From positions 990,714 to 1,054,713 of the forward strand of contig NW_023503408.1 of NCBI RefSeq assembly GCF_014529535.1: 64,000 nucleotides of DNA, given 5' to 3'. The stretch's first letter is position 1, and every line of letters begins with the position of its first letter. Below, one piece after another: positions 32,003-43,390 of the stretch. The notes beneath the pieces are model-generated. The model worked only from the letters and a program-made list of their open reading frames with translations, did no database searches and was not told the DNA's origin. This stretch comes from Bradysia coprophila. Its lineage: Eukaryota > Arthropoda > Insecta > Diptera > Sciaridae. The translations under genes and the position numbers were made by a program.

Positions 32003-32131
32003 TGGAATGAAGAGGTACTGCCCGATGAATGAAAGACCAGCATACTCTGTCCGATATATAAGAAGGGTGATAAGTTGGATTGCAGTAATTTTCGAGGAAT
32101 AGCCCTACTGAACATTGCCTACAAGACCCGC
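32003..32131 (+). pseudogene. Non-LTR RT fragment
   Basis: Reads WNEEVLPDE, a stop where Trp is expected, then [20 protein letters not shown] and [12 protein letters not shown]. It belongs with the family of the fragment at 1-745 (same NYxGIALLNTAYK block). Flanked by unrelated AT-rich sequence. Confidence 0.8.
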
Positions 32132-32521
32132 GGAAAGCGATCGTTACATGTGGGAACTTTTTCATTATATCACAAGTCATATATTCAATTCATATGAAAA
32201 TTCATTACATATCAGGAGGTTTTCATTACATACCAGCAGAATTTCATTACTTATGAGCAAAAATGTATCACATGAAATATTCTTTAGCACTGAAATCGAA
32301 ACAATATTCGCGATGTTATTTTAAGTGCACACCAATCTAAGCAAATTCATAAAAACTTTCGAAAAAAAAAAAATAAAAAAAAAATAAATGACGGCGAGAG
32401 TGACGGCCATTTTGTCTATAGCCATAATTTCAATTTTTCAACTTCGACGAAAACCTATGGCCAAACAATTTTAATTTTTGCATTTTTCACTTATTTTCAA
32501 AAACAATCAACACTTTTGTCT
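32132..32521. other. AT-rich, no gene recognised
   Basis: Contains recurrent TTCATTACATA-type words (32155-32260) and an A-rich run near 32360-32390. Confidence 0.45.
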
Positions 32522-32524
32522 TTA

Positions 32525-32661
32525 GGGGTTGTCCATAAAGGACGTCCGCACTATAGGGGTGAGGGGGGGTTCGCCAAAGTGTGTAGTGTAAAAGTGCGGA
32601 CAAGGGGGGAGGGAGGTCTAAAATTCCAGAAAAATCGCGGACGTCCTTTATGGACGGCCCC
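32525..32661. mobile_element. 137-bp MITE with TTA duplication
   Basis: Terminal inverted repeats of about 25 bp (GGGGTTGTCCATAAAGGACG at the left; GGCCGTCCATAAAGGACGTC reading inward from the right). TTA flanks at 32522-32524 and 32662-32664. TTA target duplication is typical of PIF/Harbinger-type mobilisation. One end recurs at 9668-9714. Confidence 0.8.
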
Positions 32662-32664
32662 TTA

Positions 32665-33124
32665 TTATCATGTATTCACTTCACTTCACAGCAAAATTTA
32701 TTGTAACACCACCAAAATCGACAAATATTACGCAAAATATGAATCTAGCACTTCACAAAAACAAAACAGTCGAAGTAGTTTGTCAACATGTCATCAAAAC
32801 AGTAGTGTTACCAGTGATGCTTTCGGGATTAATGTTATGAAGAAATGTGAGCTGATTTCATGAGCAGACTAGAAACGTTTCAATGCAACAATTTTTTTGT
32901 TGCCCTTGTGCTATCTGTATTTTTTATGTTTATTATTAGTCTGGCAGTGAATAAAATAGCGCGACATAAATTTTGTGAAATTATACATTAATTTAGAATA
33001 ATCTTATGGTATTCAAGAATCTGCTAGTGTCTTCTTGAACACTTTGGTTTTGAACTGTCAGGTCCTTGGGTGGAAAAATGTACTCGTAACAACAATATTC
33101 CGGGTGAATAGGCAATAAAACAGC
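32665..33124. other. No gene recognised
   Basis: No domain, splice pattern or repeat structure that I can support. Confidence 0.4.
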
Positions 33125-33362
33125 ATACATTAGATGCTGCTTGGTAGTTCATTACACTCGGAATCAATTTTGTGAACTCGCGAACTCACTCGTGTCATTT
33201 TAAGCAACTCGCTTTGGAAACGGTTATTTTGACTCTTGTAGTTGCACTTGTCAAAATAACCGTTTCCAAAGCTTGTTGCTTAAAACCACACTTGTGAGTT
33301 CGGCTCGTATTACAAAATTGATCCCTCATGTAATGAACTACCTCCGCAGCATCCAATGTAAT
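33125..33362. mobile_element. Foldback element, ~110-bp arms
   Basis: Nested complementary blocks: ATACATTAGATGCTGC with GCAGCATCCAATGTAAT, TAGTTCATTAC with GTAATGAACTA, and GGAAACGGTTATTTTGA with its complement at the loop side. Loop of about 15 bp near 33235. Confidence 0.8.
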
Positions 33363-33798
33363 CTACTATTTTTAAGGTGATGAAAGTGCCTTTGGAGTTT
33401 ACATGTAAATTACATCGTAGTAAGTCAAAATTTAGAATAGTGCTTATAGAATACAAAGAAATAAGATGTGAATTAGACGCAAAGAGCTGAGATAGACCGC
33501 CTTGGCCTTGCTCAAGCCAACATGTCAGATATTTAATGCATGTCCCCTTCGTAAAATTAACATTACATGTATGTATACCCCCTCGGAAATCGTTTATTTC
33601 TTATGGACATATTTTGTGTCCGATCGGGAAAGTTTATTCCCTCACTAGAGAGGTAAAAGTTCATTACATACATCTATACGAGACCGTCATCATTGTAAAT
33701 CTCAAACACTGAAATAAAAGCGGTTGTTGTTGCTGATGTCGTGTTGATGCTTATAGTTTACACCAGTTCTCGTACGGTTTTTTTAATTAACAACCTGG
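33363..33798. other. No gene recognised
   Basis: AT-rich spacer before RTE-D. Confidence 0.4.
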
Positions 33799-33809
33799 AT
33801 ACTTGACCT

Positions 33810-35339
33810 TGATAATAAATATTGCAACAGAATTTTATGAGAATTTGTTTTCTTCAGCAAGACAGATTCCAACGGAAGAAACCGAAGATAGACCAATAAT
33901 AAGAAACGTGGTATCGGAGGATATGCCCGACATAACTGTTGATGAAGTCAAGGCCGCAGTAACCGAGATGAAAAACGAAAAGTCTCCCGGAGAAGATGGT
34001 GTTCCAGTGGAAGCCATTAAACTAGGTGGAGACTCCTTATTAAAGGCAATCACGGCTTTGTTTAATCAATGTCTCCAATGGGAAGAAGTACCAGAAGCCT
34101 GGGAAAATGCGGTAATTACATTGCTGCATAAAAAAGGAGACATAACAAAGCTGGAAAATTACCGACCCATAAGCCTATTGTCAACACTCTACAAGTTGTT
34201 TATGAAAATCATTACGAAGAGGAACACTAACAAGTTCGACTTCTACCAACCTCTTGAACAAGCTACTTTCAGATCTGGTTTCAGCACAAACGACCATTTG
34301 CAGGTGATGAGAACGCTTATTGAGAAGGTCTTGCTATTCATAGACTTCGAAAAAGCTTTCGATTCAGTGGAAACATGGTCGATATTGGACGCATTAGACG
34401 AATGTGGAGTAGACTCAAGGTACTCCAACACAATTCGATATGTGTACAAAAATGCTACTTCATGTATAAAACTTCATAGAGCACGGAGAAATTCAGAATC
34501 GGCCGAAGTGTAAGGCAGGGTGACACCATTATAAATGGAGAGTACCTGAGCAACCTCCGCTTTGCTGATGACATTGTACCGATAGCAGTGAATCTAGGTC
34601 AGGCTCAGCTTATGCTACAACAGTTAAGTGAAGAGGCAAGCAAAGTTGGCCTCAAGATGAACTTATCGAAAACAAAAGTCATGACCAACATCGGGGACGA
34701 TAGAGAAATCAAAATTGGTGACACTGTCATTGAACGAGTCGACAGCTATGTATATCTAGGACATAAACTGAAGTTAGGTCTGGACAACCAAACTGCAGAA
34801 ATAAGACGTAGGATTGGTCTTGCATGGGCAGCGTTCGGAAAACTCAGACTAATTTTCAAAAGCAAAATGAATAATAGTCTGAAACGCAAAGTTTTCGACA
34901 CTTGTGTCCTTCCAGTGCTCACTTATGGAGCGGAAACGTTAACTTTAACGAAAGCATCCGAAGATAAATTGAGAGTGACACAAAGAGCCATGGAACGGAG
35001 TATGCTTGGAATAACACTCAGAGACAGAATGACGAAGCAATGGATTCGACAACAAACCAGGATCGTTGATGTCATGGAAAGAATAGCATCTCTGAAATGG
35101 AGCTGGGCAGGACATATTGCAAGAAGGACAGACGAACGTTGGACCAAAAAGATCATGAACTGGCGACCATATAAAAGAAGAGCTATAGGTAGACCACCAG
35201 AGAGATAGACAAACGGAATTAAGAATATTGCAGGTACAAACTGGCAGCAAATGGCAATGGATCGTACGAAATGGAAAGAAGTTGGAGAGGCCTACATCCA
35301 GCAGTGGATATAAACAGGCTGAAAAAGAAGAAGAAGAAG
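33810..35339 (+). mobile_element. RTE-clade LINE, copy D (5'-truncated, internally deleted)
   Basis: TSD ATACTTGACCT at 33799-33809 and 35340-35350. Carries the RT from before ENYRPISLLSTLYKLF to the C-terminus. It lacks eight residues before LLFIDFEKAF, is deleted near 34525 (removing the region between RQG and the FADD block), and has Trp changed to a stop at about 35206. It ends just downstream of the odorant receptor. Confidence 0.9.
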
Positions 35340-35566
35340 ATACTTGACCTGAAACTGAAAGGAACATTCACTAGGACACAGTGTTTCTATTTATTCAAGC
35401 AACATATGATAAACTGAAGTTACAGTGTTTTGGGTGTAGGCGATTTTGTCGATGACGAAAAATCACCATTGGTGGAAAAGTGTTTCAATTGTCGGTTTTA
35501 AGCTGCACTCCACTTGTACTGTGCACAATTCATACGACACATATGGTACCATTTTCACTTTTTTTA

Positions 35567-36920
35567 TTAAAGACTTTTTAAGAGGTTGAACATGCTGTAG
35601 GCACCGTTGACAATCTATTCGTAATGAAGATTCATTAAAGTCAAAATCAGATTCAAACCTTTTTGACTCACCGTCATAAAAGTTTCCAAGTTCATTGGAT
35701 ACATCAAGACGACAAGTTGTTGCGGTTGCTTCAACACCTCGCACATGATGACAACATATTTCTTACACAATTGTGTCTGCTCAATCCAATTTGACTTAAA
35801 TAAACAGTAGGACAATCGGTCACTGGCAACGGTAATGTCATTTGCCAGGTACATAATCAAAAAAATATCAAAAATTGCGTAGAGCACCACAACAACATAA
35901 AACTCGATTTGAACAATATTTTGGTTCGAAGACTAAATTGAGATGAGATTACGAATTGAACATTTTTATCAATCGAAAGTCATTAGTAGTGTTAGTGGGT
36001 ACTTACAAAGGCTAAGCTGTAAACTGAAGTACAAATAATAATGCCACTGGTTGTGATTTGGACCAAAAATAATGTCGAGAAAAAGGATCTGAATCGCTTT
36101 ATTGTTCTATATCGAAAAGAAACGTTTATTTGTAATCTAGTACCAATTGTGAACAGGCGTACTCGGTTAAGTTGCGATGAGCTTTTACAAAGACAATTAA
36201 ATCTTCAGCGAACCCACTTCGTTGTGTCAACTTGAATTGTTTCTGTTTTTTGGTTGTCTTCGAAACAGTTTTCTTTATCACTCCTAATTTTCTCAATTTA
36301 TTTCCCAGCAGCTCGTACTCGATGGAGTAATTTAACATAATGTACCAAATTAGTATGGTCATCAAGTTCATTATAACGTACAAGAAACATGACAATGACA
36401 CGAACAAATACGCGAACCAATAAATAATTTCCGAATGGTTCCATGAGAAACTGATAAAAAGAGGCAGGCCTCTATCGGAGGAGAATATTGGCAGTGCTAT
36501 TACGATCAGCACTGGAGCAGTTGCAAATATTGCCAGACAATACAGCCGTACGAAATTCATAAATTTTTTGATCTTTTTGACTGTTTCCTCATATTCTTCA
36601 CGATTTTCAATTGAATGAACAACGATCGGATCACGTAAAAATGCGAGGATTTCGTGTTTCTCAAACAGGACGTACAGAATTTTCACGTATCCTATCGTCG
36701 CTGTAATTGAAATCTGTACTGAGAAAACAGCTTCAACAAGATTGTCACATAGAAAAGCATTAGCCGTGAAGAATATCGGGTAAAATGTACCCAAAAAACT
36801 GTAAAACAATTTCTTGCCCATTTTACGGTAATTGGACTCTTCGTCCCTTTGCCATATTCCCATTAGGTAAAATATTTGTTTAATTAGCTGAATAGTTTTC
36901 TCCACTTGAATCGTAAACAT
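35567..36920 (-). CDS. Insect odorant receptor (7tm_6), 4 exons, complete
   Basis: Ligand-binding subunit of the insect odorant-gated channel, expected in the sensory neuron membrane with the Orco co-receptor. Minus-strand exons 36144-36920, 36007-36096, 35672-35932 and 35567-35614 join in phase 0 at all three GT-AG introns: 1176 nt, 391 residues, the usual size. The start MFTIQVEKTIQL is chosen because the frame before it is not receptor-like. Hydrophobic segments include LFYSFLGTFYPIFFTANAFL, YCLAIFATAPVLIVIALPIF and, in exon 2, LVQITTSGIIICTSVYSLAF. The C-terminal half shows YLANDITVASDRLSYCLFKS and the family end MYPMNLETFMT joined to IVNGAYSMFNLL. No stop or frameshift. RTE-D lies about 230 bp beyond the stop, and AATAAA overlaps the stop region. 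Which receptor lineage it belongs to cannot be told. Confidence 0.93.
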
Positions 36921-37470
36921 TTTCTCAGAATTATATTGTCGACCGTTACAATCCACAGGTAAACTGACACTGATTGTATACAACACTTGAATCCGTTGTA
37001 GAACTAGTGTCACAGTACAGTACATTCATCACCTGTTATTATTTTCATATACTATTTTCATATACTTGCTTCTGCACGCCGAACACTTCACCGTACCTCG
37101 ATAAGTAATATTAACGACGATTTCAGTTTTATCTAATCCTATGGATACGTTTTTGTGAAAATTGAGAAAAACCACACAAAAAACCACTTTTTGGTAATTT
37201 GCGGTGGCTCACATGCCTGTGGCCGCTCTTAAATGTTGTTATTTGGAAACGCCGACCTCGAAAACCCTTAAGACACAAATTTCACTATAATCCATTGTAT
37301 TTACGCGAAATGGCAGCCATTTTTCGCTTGCAACAAGGACTTGCGTCACTTTTTACACTCAAGGTTTTTGGACAGATTTCTATTTTCGTAAATATTTGCT
37401 CATCTATCTACGCATTTACTCTAATCACAAAAGTATGGTATCAACGATAAAACATCGAATAATTTGATTG
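36921..37470. other. Upstream region of the odorant receptor, no gene recognised
   Basis: The minus-strand frame continues upstream of the chosen Met but is not receptor-like. No clear TATA within 100 bases. The plus-strand open frame at 37199-37450 has no domain. Confidence 0.4.
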
Positions 37471-37846
37471 CCCCTTGCCAAAATTCTAGCCTACATTTGT
37501 GCGCAAAAATATTCGTTTTTTGATGATTTCTCTCAACGAAAGTCTTTTTTTGAAAAAGTAAAACCATTAAATTATGCGAAAATATGTTACATTTAAAGTA
37601 AAAATTGGTTTGTAAGTCATAACTTTACCCAGTTGGAGCAACCCTTGTAAAATGTGTAATTTGTACATTGCAAAGGTTTCTCCAAGTGGTATAACTTATC
37701 ACCCACAAACCAATTTTTTTTTTAAAGTAACACATTTTTGCATGCTCTAATGGTTTTACTTTTTCAAAAAAAGACTTTCGTTCAGAGAAATCATCAAAAA
37801 ACGAATATTTTTGCGCACAAATGTAGGCTAGAATTTTACCGAGGGG
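37471..37846. mobile_element. Foldback element, ~150-bp arms
   Basis: Starts CCCCTTGCCAAAATTCTAGC and ends with the near complement GAATTTTACCGAGGGG. Inner blocks (GCGCAAAAATATTCG, AAAGTCTTTTTTTG) pair in order. Loop near 37650. Confidence 0.8.
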
Positions 37847-38117
37847 TGAGCGCTCTTAATAATTCAAAACAACGTTTCAGATGATACATTTTCCCTGTGA
37901 AAGATGAACTTTCCTTGACTTATGGAAAGGAAGAGGTTTCCTTCACTTGGTAAAAACTTGGCTCCAAATGCAGCTCTGCTCCTAGCATCCATAAAAAAAA
38001 TATTGGAAGGCTTATGCAATCAAAATAGGCTTTGTGTAAGCAAAGGAGTCATGATTTCTTGATGTGAATAAAAACGCATAACACTTGTATACATGTTTGA
38101 AATTTTAAAGGCTTTTT

Positions 38118-38894
38118 CTTCTTCTTCTTCTTTTTCAGCCTGTTTCTATCCACTGCTGGATGTAGGCCTCTCCAACTTCTTTCCATTTCGTACGATCCAT
38201 TGCCATTTGCTGCCAGTTTGTACCTGCAATATTCTTAATTCCGTTTGTCCATCTCTCTGGTGGTCTACCTATAGCTCGTCTTTTATATGGTCGCCAGTTC
38301 ATGATCTTTTTGGTCCAACGTTCGTCTGTCCTTCTTGCAATATGTCCCGCCCAGCTCCATTTCAGAGATGCTATTCTTTCCATGACATCAACGACCCTGG
38401 TTTGTTGTCGAATCCATTGATTCGTCATTCTGTCTCTGAGTGTTATTCCAAGCATACTCCGTTCCATGGCTCTTTGTGTCACTTTCAATTTATCTTCGGA
38501 TGCTTTCGTTAAAGTTAACGTTTCCGCTCCATAAGTGAGCACTGGAAGGACACAAGTGTCGAAAACTTTGCGTTTCAGACTATTATTCATTTTGCTTTTG
38601 AAAATTAGTCTGAGTTTTCCGAACGCTGCCCATGCAAGACCAATCCTACGTCTTATTTCTGCAGTTTGGTTGTCCAGACCTAACTTCAGTTTATGTCCTA
38701 GATATACATAGCTGTCGACTCGTTCAATGACAGTGTCACCAATTTTGATTTCTCTATCGTCCCCGATGTTGGTCATGACTTTTGTTTTCGATAAGTTCAT
38801 CTTGAGGCCAACTTTGCTCGCCTCTTCACTTAACTGTTGTAGCATAAGCTGAGCCTGACCTAGATTCGCTGCTATCGGTACAATGTCATCAGCG
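38118..38894 (-). mobile_element. RTE-clade LINE, copy E (5'-truncated, open frame)
   Basis: TSD AAGGCTTTTT at 38108-38117 and 38895-38904. The 236-codon C-terminal frame (38135-38845) is intact. Confidence 0.9.
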
Positions 38895-38917
38895 AAGGCT
38901 TTTTGACAATGAAAAAA

Positions 38918-39112
38918 CCAAGGCTGTATACTTTGGGGAGGTCACGCAGATGCAGATACGCGGGTTACACACCACGTTTCATACAAAAAATTCACCACGC
39001 CATACAAATTCAATTTTGGTGAATTTGTTTGTATGAAACGTGGTGTGTTCCCGTTCCAGCATATCTATTAAAATGGCTATCTGCGTGACATCCCCAAAGT
39101 ATACAGCCTTGG
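38918..39112. mobile_element. 195-bp foldback MITE
   Basis: Terminal repeats start CCAAGGCTGTATACTTTGGG. Inner arms pair ACACACCACGTTTCATACAA with its complement. A-runs on both sides (GAAAAAA/AAAAAAC) may be the target duplication. RTE-E inserted next to it. Confidence 0.8.
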
Positions 39113-39385
39113 AAAAAACGAGTGTTTGTGCTAGGAGCGGTGCTATGGCTTGAGTGAACTTTAGTACCAATCATTAGAAAAATTCCTTGTAAAGTTGTCT
39201 GACGCGAGAATCCGTATCAATTTGGTGAAGGTTAGTACGTAGCCATTCCGTCCCGTATGCAATTATAATCACACAAACATGTGAGATAAAAATATATTTT
39301 CATTACATTAACTACGAAAATTGTAATTTCGCTTCCCGAACGAGATACGAAAGTTTTAAAATTCAACTCTCAGTAAGCCACGACA

Positions 39386-39522
39386 TCACAAGTGGTGCGA
39401 AAGTACTTTCGCCCCCCCCTCCCCCAAACGAAGATGCGAAAGTAAATGACAGCAACAACAGAGGAGCGAACGTACTTTCGGCTCTCAAACGACGATGCGA
39501 AAGTAAATGACAGCAACAAAAT
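39386..39522. repeat. Tandem duplication (~65-70 bp) with GC-rich insert
   Basis: The block GATGCGAAAGTAAATGACAG occurs twice, each after GTACTTTCG. The first unit includes a pyrimidine run of C and T. Confidence 0.7.
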
Positions 39523-39715
39523 ATGCTCCGTCTGGTGTCGTTGTGATCGCTGTGGTTTTTGTGATAGAAAAGGACGTTGCCAATAATTTATTAATTTTTC
39601 TTTTACCGCCCCCTGGACAGTCTCATGTTTCAGCTTATTTCAAATTGCAATTTTCGTAGTTATTGTAATGAAAAGTTGTGTGGATCACATCATGCGATTC
39701 ACATGGCACGACGTA

Positions 39716-39798
39716 AAAAAATTCAACCTGTGCGATTGCCGCACTGGCCTTCGGCCACGGGCTGCAAACTTCGCACACGGTTGAATTTTTTTATTTTC
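39716..39798. repeat. Hairpin with AATTCAACC arms
   Basis: AAAAAAATTCAACCTGTGCGA pairs with TCGCACACGGTTGAATTTTT, and the centre CTGGCCTTCGGCCACGG forms a second stem. Confidence 0.75.
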
Positions 39799-40475
39799 GT
39801 CCCTTGTCATCCAAATAACCATTATAGTGTGACTTACCAATAAATTAAGATGGAGATTTGACACATGCCATAGCTGCAAGTTGAATTTCTCCAATATTCC
39901 TCACAGAATAATTTATGAAGTGAATCAACAGCATGTTTGTAACTGACGTGCTTTAAATCAACACTTTACACGTGGACAAGGTCATCGAAATTCTATTTAG
40001 TTAATAAGTTTGACCTGTGACTTCAATGCATGGCAAGTGTTGTTTCGACGAACAGAAATATCGAAACTTTAAACCTTTTGAATAATTTAACAGACTTGGC
40101 ATAGTCACACTGCACAAACTTTGCGGATAATTTAAGTTAATTACACATTGTATTAGAATCGTTCAATCGTTCTCAATAACACAGTAGACTTGAAAAAGTA
40201 TGAAAAGTCATAAATTATTGAAGCATTTTTACATGTCAGTACACGTAAAGTGGTTGATTATTCAGGAGTAATAGAATTTCAGGCAATTACCTCGTATCTA
40301 CGATTCATCGGATAAGCTTCTGCCGGATAGATTTGAAAGCCATCGAGAATGGGGTCAAAGTTAGGGGCCTTTTAGTGTCACTTCCAGAAAATGTTTCAGT
40401 ACACTACACTGCCCATTTTGCTGGTAGAACCGGTACATGGCAGCCAAATTGTCAGACTTTCGTTAACTTGACCAG
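39799..40475. other. No gene recognised
   Basis: May contain badly decayed integrase sequence before 40476, but no frame is convincing. Confidence 0.4.
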
Positions 40476-41112
40476 GAACGGGTAACGAGTTGACTGAATT
40501 CGTCAAAAGTTTGGACCATGAAACAATACTTAACAAATTGTCAGTGAGAGGAGTGGAATGGAAATATAACTGTACAGCAGCACCAAATCGAGGTGGGGCC
40601 TGGGAACGTATAGTTCGATCAGTTAAAGAAGGACTGAATACTTTGATCGAATCACAATTACCAGGTTTCGAAGTCCTATCGACAGCTATCTCCAAAGTGG
40701 TGAACACCGTCAACAATCGACCGTTGACTTACATATCATCTGACGTTGACGGCTTCAACATCAAGGCAATTACACCGAACGACATTATACCACTTGAGCC
40801 AACCACTCTCAATACGATGTCAAAATGGAATACAATTTTCGACCGACACAAACGTGGAAACTGGCACACAAAATCGCGGACGAGTTTTGGTATCGATGGG
40901 TGAAGGAATATCGAACATCGCTTATCAAACGAGCAAGATGGCCGGATAGTCGCGACAACCCTCATCTGAAAGTAGGCGATTTGATCCGAATCGTTGACGA
41001 AAATGAGATCCGTGGACGTTTTCCCAAAGGAATCGTAACGAAAGTTTTTCCAGACAAAAGAGGCATCGTACGAACGGTCAAAGTGGACACCATCATCGGC
41101 AACGACAGTTAG
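40476..41112 (+). pseudogene. BEL/Pao integrase C-terminal part, frameshifted
   Basis: Reads GNELTEFVKSLDHETILN, then CTAAPNRGGAWERIVRSVKE, the BEL/Pao equivalent of the integrase end region with the catalytic Glu in AWER. It continues with NTVNNRPLTYISSD and LTPN-like ITPNDII. After a frameshift near 40850 the C-terminus follows: DEFWYRWVKEYRTSLIKRAR, LKVGDLIRIVDEN and GIVRTVKVDT. The upstream catalytic core, RT and gag are absent. A G-run and LTR-like sequence follow, as expected for the 3' end of an LTR element. Confidence 0.88.
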
Positions 41113-41115
41113 CTA

Positions 41116-41410
41116 GTTCGGGGGCATTTCGTTTCTAGCGATCCTGTGAGTTCAACAAAAAAAAAATTATGGGATAATTTTAAGCATAATTAGTAGTCAA
41201 GTGAGTCAAATAAACACTAATTAAAATTTTTAAGACCGCAGATCAACAAGCTTTTTTTAACAAACAAAATTTTGAACGCCAATATAAAATCAATGGTACA
41301 ATGTAAACAATCTGTTTCTTCGGCAACTTAACATTATTTTCAACGGTGATTCTATATAAAATGTAAAACCCGCTAAATAAACGCGACACATATATGTCTC
41401 GGTGTGTTTG
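41116..41410 (+). repeat. 3' LTR-like sequence of the BEL/Pao remnant
   Basis: Begins after the polypurine-like GGGGG (41120-41124) with CATTTCG, and includes GGGATAATTTTAAGCATAA and GTCAAATAAACACTAATTA, shared with 44370-44605 in the opposite orientation. TATATAAAA (41351-41359) and AATAAA follow, as in an LTR promoter and poly(A) region. Exact ends uncertain. Confidence 0.55.
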
Positions 41411-41765
41411 GGACTAAACCTACCTTACCATGGTTGGCCATTCAGCTGAAAGTCAATTTAACGTCATTCGAAAAGAAAAAACAAAATTTGGTGCTTGGTG
41501 TACGAAAAGAATTAGAAAGTTTGGGAAATTGGATGAAATATGACTTGGCCTCAATGCATGGAAAGAACGATCCGAAATTTGGTGTGAGTCTAGTTTAGTT
41601 TAGTTTAGTTGGATTCGTTTATTGCGTTTGTTTGTTAGCCCCGTACGAAGTACTGGGGGCTTATAAGATTAATATGCCGTTTGTAACATGTTGAATTGGA
41701 AGCAGACGGTAAGGGCAAAGCATTTGTCTATGTTCATAGATAACGAATCCGCAATAAAAAAAATG

Positions 41766-41838
41766 TCCGTCCGTCCGTCCATCCGTCCGTCCGTCCGTCC
41801 GTCCGTCCGTCCGTCCGTCCGTCCGTCCGTCCGTCCGT
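41766..41838. repeat. (CCGT)n microsatellite inside Y3
   Basis: About 18 CCGT units, with one CCAT variant. The peptide repeats seen there are artefacts. Confidence 0.95.
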
Positions 41839-42130
41839 GACCCCTCTAGCTTGAGTAAATCACAACCTTTTTTCAAAATTCTTTTTTTCCCCGATTGGTA
41901 TCGACAAAAGTAAGGTCAAGTTCGAAAATGGACATGGTAGGGTCGGCCCTTCCAGAGCTAGGGCCCTATAGGTGTTTTTCAGTCTTTCGACGATATCTAC
42001 CGAAATACGCACGCAATAGCTGCTTGTGATATATCAAATGAAAGGTATTGACGAGTAGAACAAAGTTGCTGAACATTGTTTTTGGGTAAGATGCAACCCG
42101 GGCTTGTTGGGAGGGCTCAAAGGTCGTTAC

Positions 42131-43125
42131 TCGGCCCTAAGTGTTTTTTGCACATAAATCGAGTAAATCTCATCCGATTTTGCTAGTTTTTGTTTCATTT
42201 GAGAGATAATTGAATGCCGAATAGAATGATGGCAAAAAAAGTTTCAAATTTGGTCTCTTGGACTAAGGCCGCTACTCGGCCCTAAGTGTTTTTTGCACAT
42301 AAATCGAGTAAATCTCATCCGATTTTGCTAATTTTTGTTTCGTTTGAGAGATAATTGAATACCGAAAAGAATGATGGCGAAAAAAGTTTCAAATTTGGTC
42401 CCTTGGACTAAGGCCGCTACTCGGCCCTAAGTGTTTTTTGCACATAAATCGAGTAAATATCATCCGATTTTGCTAGTTTTTGTTCCATTTGAGAGATAAT
42501 TGAATGCCGAATAGAATGGTGGCGAAAAAAGTTTTAAATTTGGGCACTTGGACTAAGGCCGCTACTCGGCCCTAAGTGTTTTTTGCACATAAATCGAGCA
42601 AATCTCATCCGATTTTGCTAGATTTTGTTCCATTTGAGAGATAATTGAATGCCGAATAGAATGATGGCAAAACAAGTTTCAAATTTGGGCCCTTGGACTA
42701 AGGCCGCTACTCGGCCCTAAGTGTTTGTTGCACATAAATCGAGTAAATCTCATCCGATTTTGCTAGATTTTGTTCCATTTGAGAGATAATTGAATGCCGA
42801 ATAGATGGCAAAAAAAGTTTCAAATTTGGGCCCTTGGACTAAGGCCGCTACTCGGCCCTAAGTGTTTTTTGCACATAAATCGAGTAAATCTCATCCGATT
42901 TTGCTAATTTTTGTTTCGTTTGAGAGATAATTGAATACCGAAAAGAACGTGGCGAAAAAAGTTTTAAATTTGGTCCCTTGGACTAAGGCCGCTACTCGGC
43001 CCCAAGTGTTTGTTGCACATAAATCGAGTAAATATTATCCGATTTTGCTAATTTTTGTTTCATTTGAGAGGTAATTGAATACCCAATGGAAAGTTGGCAA
43101 AAAATTTTGGGTTTCTAAAATAATG
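42131..43125. repeat. 145-bp tandem repeat, about 7 units
   Basis: TCGGCCCTAAGTG recurs at 42131, 42276, 42421, 42566, 42711, 42852 and 42996 (last as TCGGCCCCAAGTG). Each unit carries ATAAATCGAGTAAATCTCAT and GAGAGATAATTGAATGCC. Degenerate single versions of the unit occur in the other Y copies. Confidence 0.92.
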
Positions 43126-43390
43126 TCGTGAATTGTTGGTTTTATTTGACAGGTACTTCGTACGGGCTTTCGTAATTGCGCTGTGCGCAATTTTAAAAAT
43201 GAACACTTTCAGTAAATTTGACCATGCCCAACTTGACTTGCATTTTGGTAACAGACGCATTAGAGGGTTGTAGACGTATTAGGGTTCCGGGCGTATTACG
43301 GCTACGGACGTATTATGGTTACGGACGAAATAGGATTACGGGTCGTACGGGGCTAAGTCGCAGCAAACGCTCCGACTGTTCTGATGCCTT

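Larger units (their letters stand above)
41635..43390 (+). mobile_element. Modular repeat family Y, copy Y3 (longest)
   Basis: Begins TTAGCCCCGTACGAAGTACT and ends CGCTCCGACTGTTCTGATG. TTGTTTG-type sequence lies on both sides (41627-41634; 43388-43396) and may be a target duplication. Contains a CCGT microsatellite, about seven 145-bp tandem units, and a GC-rich end region. Confidence 0.75.

Noticed and set aside
35463-35744. Separate minus-strand gene beside the odorant receptor
   Set aside because: It is the penultimate-to-last exon region in a wrong frame and intron; the receptor exons explain it.
41661-41876. TDGR-repeat frame
   Set aside because: Translation of a CCGT microsatellite.
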